In this document: piece by piece, positions 14,674-21,647 of the stretch
How the letters are laid out: each line of letters starts with the position of its first letter
How positions within the stretch are numbered: the stretch's first letter is position 1
Origin: Clostridia bacterium
GTDB taxonomy: Bacteria > Bacillota_A > Clostridia > Christensenellales > Aristaeellaceae
Direction of reading: 5' to 3'
DNA: 27,651 bases
Assembly: GCA_017432405.1 (NCBI GenBank)
Contig: JAFRJF010000290.1
Coordinates: forward strand, 1 to 27,651
The notes under the pieces: generated by a model
What the model was told of the DNA's origin: nothing
The model's input: the letters and a program-made list of their open reading frames with translations, nothing else
Database searches by the model: none
Made by a program: the position numbers and the translations under genes

Positions 14674-15390
14674 TCAAAGGCCCTGCGTTCGCTGCGTAAC
14701 GATGAACCAGGTCGTGCCGTGGCTGTCGCTGTCCAGCAGCAGGCGGTCCGCGCATTGCAGGACGGTGAAGCCGTTTTCCCGCAGCAGGCCGCATATCGCG
14801 TCCACGTCGTGCACCTTTTCACGGATGACCTCCGCGAACTTCAACGCGCCGTCTTCGAACATGTCGATGTGCAGCGCGATGCGCCCGTCGCCCGCCTGTT
14901 CGGTGAAAAAGCGCACATGGCCGCGTTCGCCGCAGGCCGCCTCGAAGGGCTCGCCGGTGATGGCCTCGGAGGGGTCCAGCAGGTCGAACACGAAATATCC
15001 GCCGGGGTTCAGCGCGGCGTGTACGTTGGCAAATACGCGGCCCACGTCAGCCAGGTCGGCGATATGGTTGATGGCGTCCCCGGTGCAGGTGGCGAGGTCG
15101 AATCGCCGGTCCGGGCGCAGGGATACGATGTCCGCCACCGCGTAGCGCAGCCGGGGCGAGCGCAGCCGGGCGATGTCGATCATCTCCCGGGACAGGTCCA
15201 CCCCCAGCGTGTCGATGCCCCGGGCGTGCAGCGTCTCGCAAAGCACCCCGGTGCCGCAGCCCAGGTCCAGCGCGGACCTGACCGTGGCGTTTCGCCGTTC
15301 CAGCCACTTCAAGAGCTGTTCGGCAAACACGCGGGGGTACTCGTTCCAGCCGAATTCGTTGTACAGCCGGCAAAACAGGCTTGAATACAT
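14674..15390 (-). CDS. Class I SAM-dependent methyltransferase
   Basis: This 238-residue methyltransferase has motif I ALDLGCGTGVLCETL, TLGVDLSREMIDIAR, LRYAVADIVSL and FDLATCTGDAINHI, followed by HAALNPGGYFVFDLLDP. This is the methyltransf_25/11 pattern, in which the block after motif I (CTGDAINHI) lines the active site. The substrate is unknown. ATG 15390 is preceded by GGAGGG at close spacing, and the product starts MYSSLFCRLYNEFGWNEYP. An upstream in-frame codon at 15492 would put the -10 box inside the gene, so I rejected it. It heads a two-gene operon with the cysteine-rich protein. Confidence 0.82.
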   Translation of the reverse strand: MYSSLFCRLYNEFGWNEYPRVFAEQLLKWLERRNATVRSALDLGCGTGVLCETLHARGIDTLGVDLSREMIDIARLRSPRLRYAVADIVSLRPDRRFDLATCTGDAINHIADLADVGRVFANVHAALNPGGYFVFDLLDPSEAITGEPFEAACGERGHVRFFTEQAGDGRIALHIDMFEDGALKFAEVIREKVHDVDAICGLLRENGFTVLQCADRLLLDSDSHGTTWFIVTQRTQGL

Positions 15391-15444
15391 AGGCCCTCCG
15401 GGAAATGTCTCTGCAAAGGACGGTCCAATATTGTAATTATTATC

Positions 15445-15473
15445 ATTATACCGCAAACCAGTCCCGCAAACAA
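15445..15473 (-). promoter_or_regulatory. Predicted promoter of the methyltransferase / cysteine-rich operon
   Basis: On the minus strand, TTGTTT (15473-15468) and a perfect TATAAT (15450-15445) are 17 bases apart, 55 bases upstream of ATG 15390. It is divergent from the CARF-nuclease promoter, whose -35 box lies only 24 bases away. Confidence 0.55.
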
Positions 15474-15490
15474 GCGATATTTTCTGCGCC

Positions 15491-15526
15491 AACCGGTTGA
15501 CCGGTGAACGACGATGCTGGTATAAT
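15491..15526 (+). promoter_or_regulatory. Strong promoter with overlapping AACCGGTT/ACCGGT repeat (CARF nuclease)
   Basis: TTGACC (15497-15502) and a perfect TATAAT (15521-15526) have an 18-base spacer. The -35 box is embedded in AACCGGTTGACCGGT, two copies of the 6-base palindrome ACCGGT eight bases apart. That arrangement suits a repressor site blocking the -35 region. The promoter is clear; the operator is inferred. Confidence 0.6.
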
Positions 15527-15577
15527 AGGTGACAGATGTTCTTAACACAAGCTGACCGCTCAAAGAAAGGTGATACC

Positions 15578-16744
15578 TTGAATACGCTGATAGAGCTGTA
15601 CGATACCGTTCCTATAGAAAACGTGCTCGCCGCGGAGATGTTTGGGCCCCAGGAGCTGATACTGATCTGCCCGCCGGAGATCGAACAGGACCGCCAGTAC
15701 AGGCGATCCCTGCGCGCTTATTTTGAATACCGCAATGTCAAGCTCAAGCTGACGTTCATCCCGGTGAGCATGCTGGACGCGATGAAGATCGAGCGGGTGC
15801 TTCAGGAGGTGCTGGACGCCCACCCGGACTGCGCCATCGACATCTCCGGCGGCACCGACGCCGCGCTGTTCGCAGCGGGCGCGGTGTCCGGCGAGCATGC
15901 CGTGTTCACCTACAGCCGCAAGCGCAATGCATTCTTTGAGATCAAGAATGCGCCCTTTGCCCGAAACGTCAGATGCGACGTGCGGCTGGACGCCCGATCC
16001 TGCTTCCTGATGGCCGGCGGCACGCTGCTGCCGGGACGGTTGAACAACGAGGATTTGGAATTCAGGGTGTACCAGATCGAGTGGCTGTTCGACATCTATT
16101 CCAAATACCGCCGGATCTGGAACCGCCAGATCAGCTACATCCAGCAGATATCCACGGCTGAGCCGGGAAAGCTGGACGCCGAGGGCCGGTGGACGGAGAA
16201 GGCAGGGGACCGGCATGTAAAAGCCGACGCCGGCCTGTTCAAGGCGTTGGCGAAGGCCGAGCTGATACTGGATCTGAAGATGAACGATGAGGGCATGCGC
16301 TTCCGCTTTCCCGATGAGACGGTGCGCTTCTGGCTGCGGGACATCGGGTCAGTGCTGGAGCTGCAGGTGTTCCGGGCCTGCCTGGAGGCGGGGTGCTTTG
16401 ACGACGTGGTGCTCAGCGCCGTGGTCAACTGGCAGGGCGGCGCCATCAAGCGCGACAGCGTGACCAACGAGATCGACGTGATGGCGGTGCAGGGCATACA
16501 GCCGGTGTTCATCAGCTGCAAGACCTGCGAGATCCACACCGAGGCCCTGAACGAACTGGCGATCCTCCGGGACCGCTTCGGCGGCAAGGACTCCCGGGCC
16601 ATCATCGCCACCTCCGGCGTGGCCACCAAGAACCGCGCGCCGATGCGCCGTCGCGCCGCCCAGCTGGGCATTGAGGTGATCGAGTGGGACGACCTGCGCT
16701 TCGACCGCCTGGTGGCGAAGCTGAAGGCGCGGCCGGTGCGTTGA
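15578..16744 (+). CDS. Card1/Can2-like CARF-domain nuclease (DUF1887)
   Basis: The 388-residue product has the two-domain plan of Card1/Can2 nucleases. The N-terminal CARF domain (about 1-150) has the strand ELILICPPEI and the ligand-loop motif DISGGTDAALFAAGA (Gly-Gly-Thr near 91-93). The C-terminal PD-(D/E)xK nuclease has GSVLELQVFRA (Glu261), NEIDVM (Glu298, Asp300) and FISCKTCE (Lys315), the metal-binding and catalytic set. In type III CRISPR, cyclic oligoadenylate binds CARF and switches on cleavage of single-stranded nucleic acid. Length matches Card1 (about 370). No CRISPR array, cas10 or cas gene is in the window. TTG 15578 has AAAGG about six bases upstream; ATG 15536 is only ten bases past the -10 box. 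An hsdM relic begins 42 bases downstream. Confidence 0.85.
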   Translation: MNTLIELYDTVPIENVLAAEMFGPQELILICPPEIEQDRQYRRSLRAYFEYRNVKLKLTFIPVSMLDAMKIERVLQEVLDAHPDCAIDISGGTDAALFAAGAVSGEHAVFTYSRKRNAFFEIKNAPFARNVRCDVRLDARSCFLMAGGTLLPGRLNNEDLEFRVYQIEWLFDIYSKYRRIWNRQISYIQQISTAEPGKLDAEGRWTEKAGDRHVKADAGLFKALAKAELILDLKMNDEGMRFRFPDETVRFWLRDIGSVLELQVFRACLEAGCFDDVVLSAVVNWQGGAIKRDSVTNEIDVMAVQGIQPVFISCKTCEIHTEALNELAILRDRFGGKDSRAIIATSGVATKNRAPMRRRAAQLGIEVIEWDDLRFDRLVAKLKARPVR

Positions 16745-16786
16745 CTCTGCAGCGGCAGCGCCTGCGACGCGAAGCTAGTCCTTTAG

Positions 16787-17596
16787 GGCGCCGCCACCCG
16801 GTCGCTCATCAAGGGCCTGCACAGCGACAAGGACAGCGCCTATTCCAAATATATGGGCGACGCCATCTTCAAGGTGCCCACGCCGCTGATGCTGGACAAG
16901 ATCGTCTCCGCCATGGACAGCATCTATGCGGACATGGCCCAGCTGAAGGACGGGGACGCCCGGGGTGACGTGTAGGAATACCTGCTCTCCAAGCTGTCCA
17001 CCGCCGGCGTGAACGGCCAGTTCCGCACGCCCCGGCACATCATCCGCATGATGGTGGACATGATGCAGCCGAAGCCGGACGAGCTGGTGTGCGACCCGGC
17101 CTGCGTGCTGTTCGGCTCTTCCACCGCCCACAGGGCTATCCGCAAGACGCTGATCGAGGACAACCGGCTGGAGGCCGTCGTCTCCATGCCCTCCGGGGTG
17201 TTCAAGCCCTACGCGGGGGTGTCCACCGCGGTGTTGGTGTTCACGAAAACCGGCCACGGCGGCACGGACGACGTGTGGTTCTACGACATGCGGGCGGACG
17301 GCTTCAGCCTGGACGACAAGCGCAGCCCCATTTCCGACAACGACATCCCCGACATCGTCGCCCGCTTCCATGACCGGGCAGGGGAGAAGGACCGCCAGCC
17401 TACCGACCAGAGCTTCCTCGTGCCCAAGCAGGAGATTGTGGACAACGGCTATGACCTCTCCATCAACAAGTACAAAAAGACCGAGTATGTGCCGGTGGAG
17501 TACCCGCCGACATTGGAGATTGTGGCGGAATTGAGAGCGCTTGAAAAGAAGATCGGCGCGGAAATGGATGAATTGGAGCGGCTTTTAGGTCTATAA
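16787..17596 (+). pseudogene. hsdM: hsdM remnant (type I restriction-modification DNA methyltransferase)
   Basis: HsdM methylates adenine in the type I recognition sequence. The frame encodes clear HsdM blocks: SAYSKYMGDAIFKVPTPLML, then GQFRTPRHIIRMMVDMMQP, CDPA, VLFGSS, MPSGVFKPYAGVSTAVLVFT and a normal C-terminus ending in ELERLLGL. Three lesions disable it. The 5' third is missing, because the frame starts just after a TAG at 16784. An in-frame TAG at 16973-16975 stands where the family has Tyr (GDV-stop-EYLLSK). An internal in-frame deletion joins CDPAC directly to VLFGSS, removing the rest of the SAM motif and the catalytic NPPF segment. It is therefore a relic of a once-complete type I locus beside the CARF nuclease. 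Confidence 0.9.
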
Positions 17597-17631
17597 CTAC
17601 TGATTTGTCGCTGCGCGACAAATCAGTAGTT
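17595..17631. repeat. Perfect palindromic repeat, copy 1
   Basis: The 17-base arms AACTACTGATTTGTCGC and GCGACAAATCAGTAGTT flank loop TGC. It overlaps the last bases of the hsdM relic and is followed by TTGTC, as are the copies at 20064 and 26361. It stands exactly where hsdS should begin. Confidence 0.9.
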
Positions 17632-17634
17632 GTC

Positions 17635-17706
17635 GTGCAAAAGGCTCTGGACGAGGCGCAGCTGTTGTTTGACAGCCTGATGCAGAAATATTTCGGCTGT
17701 TCGTGA
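17635..17706 (+). pseudogene. hsdS: hsdS 3' end fragment (specificity subunit stub)
   Basis: Twenty-three codons read VQKALDEAQLLFDSLMQKYF plus GCS and a stop. This matches the C-terminal end of type I specificity subunits, which typically finish with a coiled coil and ALFDSLMQK. Everything upstream, including both target-recognition domains, is gone and a palindromic repeat sits at the junction with hsdM. HsdS would have given the DNA specificity of the complex. Confidence 0.7.
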
Positions 17707-17733
17707 TCGTATAACAGAAGGAGAATAAACCGC

Positions 17734-18426
17734 GTGAGCATGTACCTATGGTGCGAGGACAGCAAGTCCGGGTATCAGTTTTGGCAGGCTATCCTCCGGG
17801 AAATCCATCCGGAAATCACTGTCGAGACCAAGGAGAGCAATTCGGGATTGCGGAGGGCGGTTTGCGCCATCGTGCCCGATGGAAATGAATATTACATCGT
17901 CATGGACACGGCCATTGACAATCCCGATGTGCTCAGGGAGACAAAGAAGCTGGCTGCCGAAGCGAAGGGAAAGGACAATGTTCACATTTTGCGCCTTCAC
18001 TCCTTTGAGTTTGCCCTGCTGTCATTTGATTTGTTGGAGCAATGAGTGTTTGCTGAGGTGGACGCGCTGAAATATCAGCGGCAGGCGCTGCTGAATGCAC
18101 GGGCGGTGTTTGTTGAAAAGATGACGTCGACGATGGGGGAGGCTGCCGGTTTGGCTGCCTTTAAAGCCGCCTTCGATGACATTGGTAAAAAGAATTCGGA
18201 GCAAATTGCCGCGAAGCTCCTCCATGGGATCACTCGCAATACCGGGTTTGAAACCGACAAATCGCGTCTCGGCGCATGCTTTGTCAAAAACTGCTGTGAA
18301 TGGGAATCCCGACAAAGCGACGATATTTGTGGCCTTGACAACCACAGAATAAACGCGCATGACAAGGCAAGACTACTGGTGGAACGCTCTGTATTAAAGG
18401 AAGCGTTTGAAGGGGTGGGGCTGTAG
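17734..18426 (+). pseudogene. TOPRIM-like protein split by one in-frame TGA
   Basis: Two open segments in the same frame, 17734-18045 (103 aa) and 18046-18426 (126 aa), are separated by a single TGA at 18043-18045 (LLEQ-stop-VFAEVD), giving about 230 residues if read through. The first half resembles the TOPRIM fold of OLD/DUF4435-type nucleases: MYLWCED (acidic residue after strand 1), YYIVMDTAIDN (acidic pair) and LRLHSFEFALLSF, like the usual YEIE-helix. That match is by motif only. GTG 17734 has AAGGAG ten bases upstream. The second half starts with GTG directly after the TGA and has GGAG six bases before it, so reinitiation as two polypeptides is possible. A TGG-to-TGA change is the simplest explanation. 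It is AT-richer than the core genes and joined to the next two genes. Confidence 0.6.
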
Positions 18427-18867
18427 ATGATAACGGTATTCAAGAAAAAGTTTTTGCCCAAGGGCATGGAATTGGTGGCGTTGAATGACATCTACTTCAA
18501 CAAAAATACCGTAACCCTGTTGGATGACAGGGCCAAGGATATCATTGAAAGGATAGACCATTCCAAAATGCTCAGTCCGTATATCATAAGCTCCAGGTTT
18601 GACGGTATGGCGCTGAACATCGACAGGCTTTCAACCGGTTGCAAGACGGCGCTGAATGTACTGTATAATCCGGACAAGGTGTTTGATATCCGGGAATGCG
18701 GCGACAATGCCCTCGATGTCATCTATGCCCTGCCCAATGGGAACGTTTATTGCGACTATCCGCTGATTTCGTTCGACATGGACAAGGTAACTGTCCGAGA
18801 CAAAAAGGGCGCCCGTGTGATTGATTCCTATGAAGCGCTGAAGGAGTGGTGGATCAATGAAGATTAA
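18427..18867 (+). CDS. DUF4869-like protein, middle gene of accessory module
   Basis: This 146-residue protein starts MITVFKKKFLPKG. Its DIYFNKN, DIIERIDHSKML, LSTGCKTALNVLY and CGDNALDVIYAL resemble DUF4869 proteins as I remember them: a conserved Ser/Thr-Gly-x-Lys-Thr segment followed by a Cys-Gly-Asp-Asn motif. The function of that family is unknown. STGCKT is not a true Walker A loop, since the GxxxxGK spacing is absent. The ATG directly follows the stop of the TOPRIM-like gene and the end overlaps the next gene by 11 bases, so the three are one translationally coupled unit. No ribosome site is evident before this ATG, which also suggests coupling. Composition is AT-rich. Confidence 0.65.
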   Translation: MITVFKKKFLPKGMELVALNDIYFNKNTVTLLDDRAKDIIERIDHSKMLSPYIISSRFDGMALNIDRLSTGCKTALNVLYNPDKVFDIRECGDNALDVIYALPNGNVYCDYPLISFDMDKVTVRDKKGARVIDSYEALKEWWINED

Positions 18868-19285
18868 ACCGGTCCTGATGAACCACATTCAAACGAGACA
18901 CACCTCCTATGAGGTGGATTTTGCCCTTGAAGCCAATGTTACATTTATCATTGGAGATTCCGGCACGGGTAAATCCGCCGTTTTCTCTTTCCTTCAGGAA
19001 CTGGCCGCCGAGGACAAAAGGATCAGGTGCTTCAACTATCTCGATCAGAAAAAGAATTACAAGAGCGCGATCAGGCAATCAAAGGGTAAGCTGTTCATCA
19101 TCGATAACGCCGACATCCTCCTGGACGATGCCTTGCGCTGGTATATTGCAACGGATGGGCAGAATCAGTATATCATCATAGGCAGAAATCCAACCGGCTT
19201 GATGCTCAATCAGGATGAAATCATGGAATTGAGCAGTCAAACGAAAGGGGAAATAACGACATTCAAGCTGATTCACAGCTTTTAA
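18857..19285 (+). CDS. Small P-loop NTPase-like protein
   Basis: The 142-residue product has a Walker A loop (FIIGDSGTGKSAVFSFL, about residues 34-50) and a Walker B strand (KLFIIDNADILL, about 75-86). Neither an ABC signature nor an AAA arginine finger is evident. It is much shorter than the ATPases of OLD, Gabija or PARIS systems, so it may be a minimal nucleotide switch or the ATP-binding core of a split complex. It overlaps the DUF4869-like gene by 11 bases. Its TAA stop (19283-19285) is followed, in the same frame and without a gap, by recombinase coding sequence, which suggests that a deletion joined the two. Function is not known; a defence role is inferred from neighbours. Confidence 0.7.
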   Translation: MKIKPVLMNHIQTRHTSYEVDFALEANVTFIIGDSGTGKSAVFSFLQELAAEDKRIRCFNYLDQKKNYKSAIRQSKGKLFIIDNADILLDDALRWYIATDGQNQYIIIGRNPTGLMLNQDEIMELSSQTKGEITTFKLIHSF

Positions 19286-19321
19286 CAGCTATATACGACC
19301 ATCGAGCACTTCCTTGAACGC

Positions 19322-20056
19322 ATGGAGATGCCCTTGCGCAGGATGACTACCGAGGAAATCCGCAATTATCTTGTCAACTACCAGCAGATCAACAATTGCA
19401 GTAAGGTGACCATCGACAATGTTCGGCGAAACATATCCGGGTTTTTCTCCTGGCTGGAGGAGGAAGACTATATTTTGAAAAGCCCAATGCGACGTATACA
19501 CAAGATCAAGACCAGGACCCAGGTGAAGGAGATCATCAGTGATGAAGTCATTGAACGCATACGGGATGGCTGTCAGGAGCTTCGTGACCTTGCAATAATT
19601 GATCTATTGTATACGACAGGCATTCGCGTTGGCGAGTTGGTCAATTTGGATATTGAAGACATCAATTTTGAACAGCGTGAATGTGTGGTCTACGGAAAAG
19701 GAGACAAAGAACGCCGTGTTTATTTCGATGCCAAGGCTAAAATTCACCTGATGGAGTATCTCAAAAGTCGCACAGATAAGAATCCGGCGTTATTTGTTAC
19801 CCTTAATGCGCCTCATACCCGGCTGAAAATCAGTGGAGTAGAAATACGTCTGCGCCAGTTGGGGCGGCGGTTATGCCTTGATCGCATACACCCACACAAA
19901 TTCAGAGAAACCATGGCGACCCGAGCGATTGACAAAGGTATGCCTATTGAACAGGTTCAGAAGATCCTCGGGCATTCACAGATTGATACAACCATGCAAT
20001 ATGCCATTATGAACCAGACAAATGTGAAATCATCCCACCAAAGATTTATTGCGTGA
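19322..20056 (+). CDS. Tyrosine recombinase/integrase, N-terminally truncated
   Basis: The catalytic domain is complete: Arg in TTGIRVGEL, Lys in GKGDKERRV, the His-x-x-Arg pair in HPHKFRETMA, His in LGHSQIDTT and the nucleophile Tyr in MQYAIM. It catalyses strand exchange between specific DNA sites. The closest pattern I know is the XerC/D-like recombinase found beside type I hsdS genes in Clostridia, where it inverts specificity segments. From ATG 19322 the protein has 244 residues. Coding-like sequence continues upstream (LYTTIEHFLER) to 19286, directly after the TAA of the P-loop gene, so roughly 20-30 residues of the DNA-binding N-domain are missing compared with the ~290 usual. There is no ribosome site before ATG 19322. 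It may be inactive. Confidence 0.75.
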   Translation: MEMPLRRMTTEEIRNYLVNYQQINNCSKVTIDNVRRNISGFFSWLEEEDYILKSPMRRIHKIKTRTQVKEIISDEVIERIRDGCQELRDLAIIDLLYTTGIRVGELVNLDIEDINFEQRECVVYGKGDKERRVYFDAKAKIHLMEYLKSRTDKNPALFVTLNAPHTRLKISGVEIRLRQLGRRLCLDRIHPHKFRETMATRAIDKGMPIEQVQKILGHSQIDTTMQYAIMNQTNVKSSHQRFIA

Positions 20057-20063
20057 TTCATGC

Positions 20064-20104
20064 AACTACTGATTTATCGAGCACAGCTCGATAAATCAGT
20101 AGTT
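20064..20104. repeat. Perfect palindromic repeat, copy 2
   Basis: The 19-base arms AACTACTGATTTATCGAGC and GCTCGATAAATCAGTAGTT flank loop ACA. It lies between the recombinase (ends 20056) and the converging udk gene. TTGTCTTTT follows on the plus strand, so this copy could also serve as a terminator for the recombinase. Confidence 0.92.
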
Positions 20105-20131
20105 GTCTTTTCCCGGGAAAACAATATGCTG

Positions 20132-20749
20132 TCACTGCTTCGGGTCGATCATCCCGGAATTGATGTAGTGGGCCAGTATATCCACGATGCGGGCGTTCTT
20201 GCCGCCCTGGGCGACGATCAGGTCGGCGTATTCCACGTAGTTGCGGATGTGCTTTTCATACATCGGCTTGACCGTGGCCAGGTACTGGGCGTAGACGCTC
20301 TCGATGGTGCGGCCCCTGTCCCGCAGGTCCCGCTTTACGCGGCGCAGCAGGCACACGTCCGGGTCCACCTGCACGTAGATCTTGAAGTCCATCAGATCCC
20401 GCACCTCGGGGTCGTAGAACACGTGGATGCCCTCCAGCAGTACCACGTCCGCAGGCTCGATCAGCACGCCCGGGTCGCAGCGCCGGTGCTGGGTGTAGTC
20501 GTATTCCTTCGCGGTGATGGATTGCCCCCGGCGCAGCTTCGCCAGGTCGTCCCGCAGCACGCCGTGCTCGAAAGCCTCCGGCTCGTCGTAGTTGATCAGG
20601 CAGCGCTGCTCATAGGTCATGTCGGGGTGATCCTTGTAGTAGGAATCCTGTTTGATGTATACGCAGGGCCTTTCCAGGCGGGAAGCCAGCGCCTTGGCCA
20701 GCGTGGATTTGCCGCTGCCGCTGGCGCCGCAGATACCGATGATCAGCAT
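20132..20749 (-). CDS. udk: Uridine kinase
   Basis: Udk phosphorylates uridine and cytidine in pyrimidine salvage. The 205-residue protein starts MLIIGICGASGSGKST, with the P-loop at residues 8-16. YIKQDSYYKDHPDMTYEQR, FDEPEAF-like YDEPEAFEHG, VVLLEGIHVF and RRVKRDLRDRGRT, the last being the lid region, are all typical of uridine kinases. Further in-frame codons upstream extend to 20779, but I chose ATG 20749 because GGAGG lies about nine bases before it and a consensus promoter is at 20784-20812. It converges with the recombinase across a palindromic repeat, which marks the edge of the accessory island. Confidence 0.94.
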   Translation of the reverse strand: MLIIGICGASGSGKSTLAKALASRLERPCVYIKQDSYYKDHPDMTYEQRCLINYDEPEAFEHGVLRDDLAKLRRGQSITAKEYDYTQHRRCDPGVLIEPADVVLLEGIHVFYDPEVRDLMDFKIYVQVDPDVCLLRRVKRDLRDRGRTIESVYAQYLATVKPMYEKHIRNYVEYADLIVAQGGKNARIVDILAHYINSGMIDPKQ

Positions 20750-20783
20750 GGTCCATCCCTCCAGCATCGTTGTTGACACGTAT

Positions 20784-20812
20784 ATTCTACCATATATCAG
20801 GCGGGATTACAA
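20784..20812 (-). promoter_or_regulatory. Predicted promoter of udk
   Basis: On the minus strand, TTGTAA (20812-20807) and TAGAAT (20789-20784) are 17 bases apart, 34 bases upstream of the udk ATG. Confidence 0.5.
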
Positions 20813-20834
20813 TGGGAGGATGAGATTTGCCATA

Positions 20835-20853
20835 TGAAAAGGGGCAGCCCCTT
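20835..20853 (-). terminator. Possible terminator of the rubrerythrin gene
   Basis: A short GC hairpin (AAGGGG / CCCCTT, loop of three) lies 30 bases past the rubrerythrin stop. The minus strand continues with TTCAT, only a weak T tract. Confidence 0.4.
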
Positions 20854-20882
20854 CTGGAACCGCCCCTGTCGGTCGTCAATTC

Positions 20883-21428
20883 TTACTTCCCAAAATACCG
20901 CTTCAGCAGCCCCGCGAAGCCCTTGCCGTGGCGGGCCTCGTCGCGGCCGATCTCGTGGACGATGTCGTGGATGGCGTCCAGGTTCAGGGCCTTGGCCTTC
21001 TTGGCCAGGGTCGCGCGGCCTTCGGTCGCGCCATATTCGGCATCGGCGCGAAGGGCCAGGTTCTTCTCTGTGGAATCGGTCAGAACTTCACCCAGCAGTT
21101 CGGCGAAATGGGCGGCATGCCAGGCTTCTTCCATGGCGGCCTTCTCGAAGAAGGCGCCGACCTCGGGATAACCCTCGCGGATGGCGACGCGGCTCATGGC
21201 CAGGTACATGCCAACCTCGCTGCATTCGCCATTGAACATCTCGCGCAGGCCCTGCTTGATCTCTTCGGGCGCATCCGATGCAACGCCAACGACGTGCTCG
21301 GCGGCCCAGACCTTCTCACCGGCCTGCTCGATGAACTTGGAAGCGGGGGCCTTGCAGACGGGGCAGAATTCGGGCGCGGCGTCACCCTCGTGCACATAGC
21401 CGCAGACGGAACAGACAAACTTCTTCAT
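20883..21428 (-). CDS. rbr: Reverse rubrerythrin (peroxide/oxygen defence)
   Basis: The 181-residue protein has its rubredoxin-like iron site at the N-terminus (KFVCSVCGYVHEG and EFCPVCKAP), followed by a ferritin-like diiron domain. The diiron ligands lie in NGECSEVGMYLAM, EEAWHAAHFAELLGE and IGRDEARHGKGFAGLL. This reversed domain order marks reverse rubrerythrins of strict anaerobes, which reduce hydrogen peroxide and oxygen with electrons from NADH-linked partners. ATG 21428 has AAGGAGG eight bases upstream, which fixes the start over in-frame codons further up. It is a single-gene unit with its own promoter. Confidence 0.94.
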   Translation of the reverse strand: MKKFVCSVCGYVHEGDAAPEFCPVCKAPASKFIEQAGEKVWAAEHVVGVASDAPEEIKQGLREMFNGECSEVGMYLAMSRVAIREGYPEVGAFFEKAAMEEAWHAAHFAELLGEVLTDSTEKNLALRADAEYGATEGRATLAKKAKALNLDAIHDIVHEIGRDEARHGKGFAGLLKRYFGK

Positions 21429-21497
21429 AATCATATCCTCCTTGATCATGGTTGGTCGTGATTGCATTCATGTATAAGCTGATTAAAGCTTACGCCT

Positions 21498-21526
21498 ATT
21501 ATAACCTAAAACGCGCCGTTTGTGAA
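21498..21526 (-). promoter_or_regulatory. Predicted promoter of the rubrerythrin gene
   Basis: On the minus strand, TTCACA (21526-21521) and a perfect TATAAT (21503-21498) are 17 bases apart, about 70 bases upstream of the start. No PerR-type palindrome was identified by eye. Confidence 0.6.
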
Positions 21527-21546
21527 CCACTTGTGCCGATATTTTC

Positions 21547-21575
21547 TTGACATTTTTCAATGCCTGTGATACCAT
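21547..21575 (+). promoter_or_regulatory. Predicted promoter of the galactofuranose glycan operon
   Basis: A perfect TTGACA (21547-21552) is followed after 17 bases by TACCAT (21570-21575), about 70 bases upstream of the first glycosyltransferase start. Confidence 0.5.
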
Positions 21576-21647
21576 TAACAAGTTGAATTGTATCTATTGT
21601 GGGTTTCCATATTTTCCGGCGCTCCTGGCGCGGAGGAGTCGTGTACA

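Noticed and set aside
15536..15577. ATG start 14 codons earlier for the CARF nuclease
   Set aside because: It is ten bases from the -10 box with no ribosome site. TTG 15578 has AAAGG at suitable spacing.
18043..18045. TGA as a selenocysteine codon
   Set aside because: No downstream SECIS-type hairpin was recognised and the flanking residues do not form a redox motif. A nonsense change or reinitiation explains it better.
20064..20104. Palindromes 1 and 2 as att sites bounding an integrated element
   Set aside because: A third copy lies at 26361 in an unrelated gene gap, so they are a dispersed family. An att role cannot be concluded from this window.
15400..20200. CRISPR array expected near a Card1-like gene
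   Set aside because: No regularly spaced direct repeats are present. The repeated sequences found are isolated palindromes several kilobases apart.
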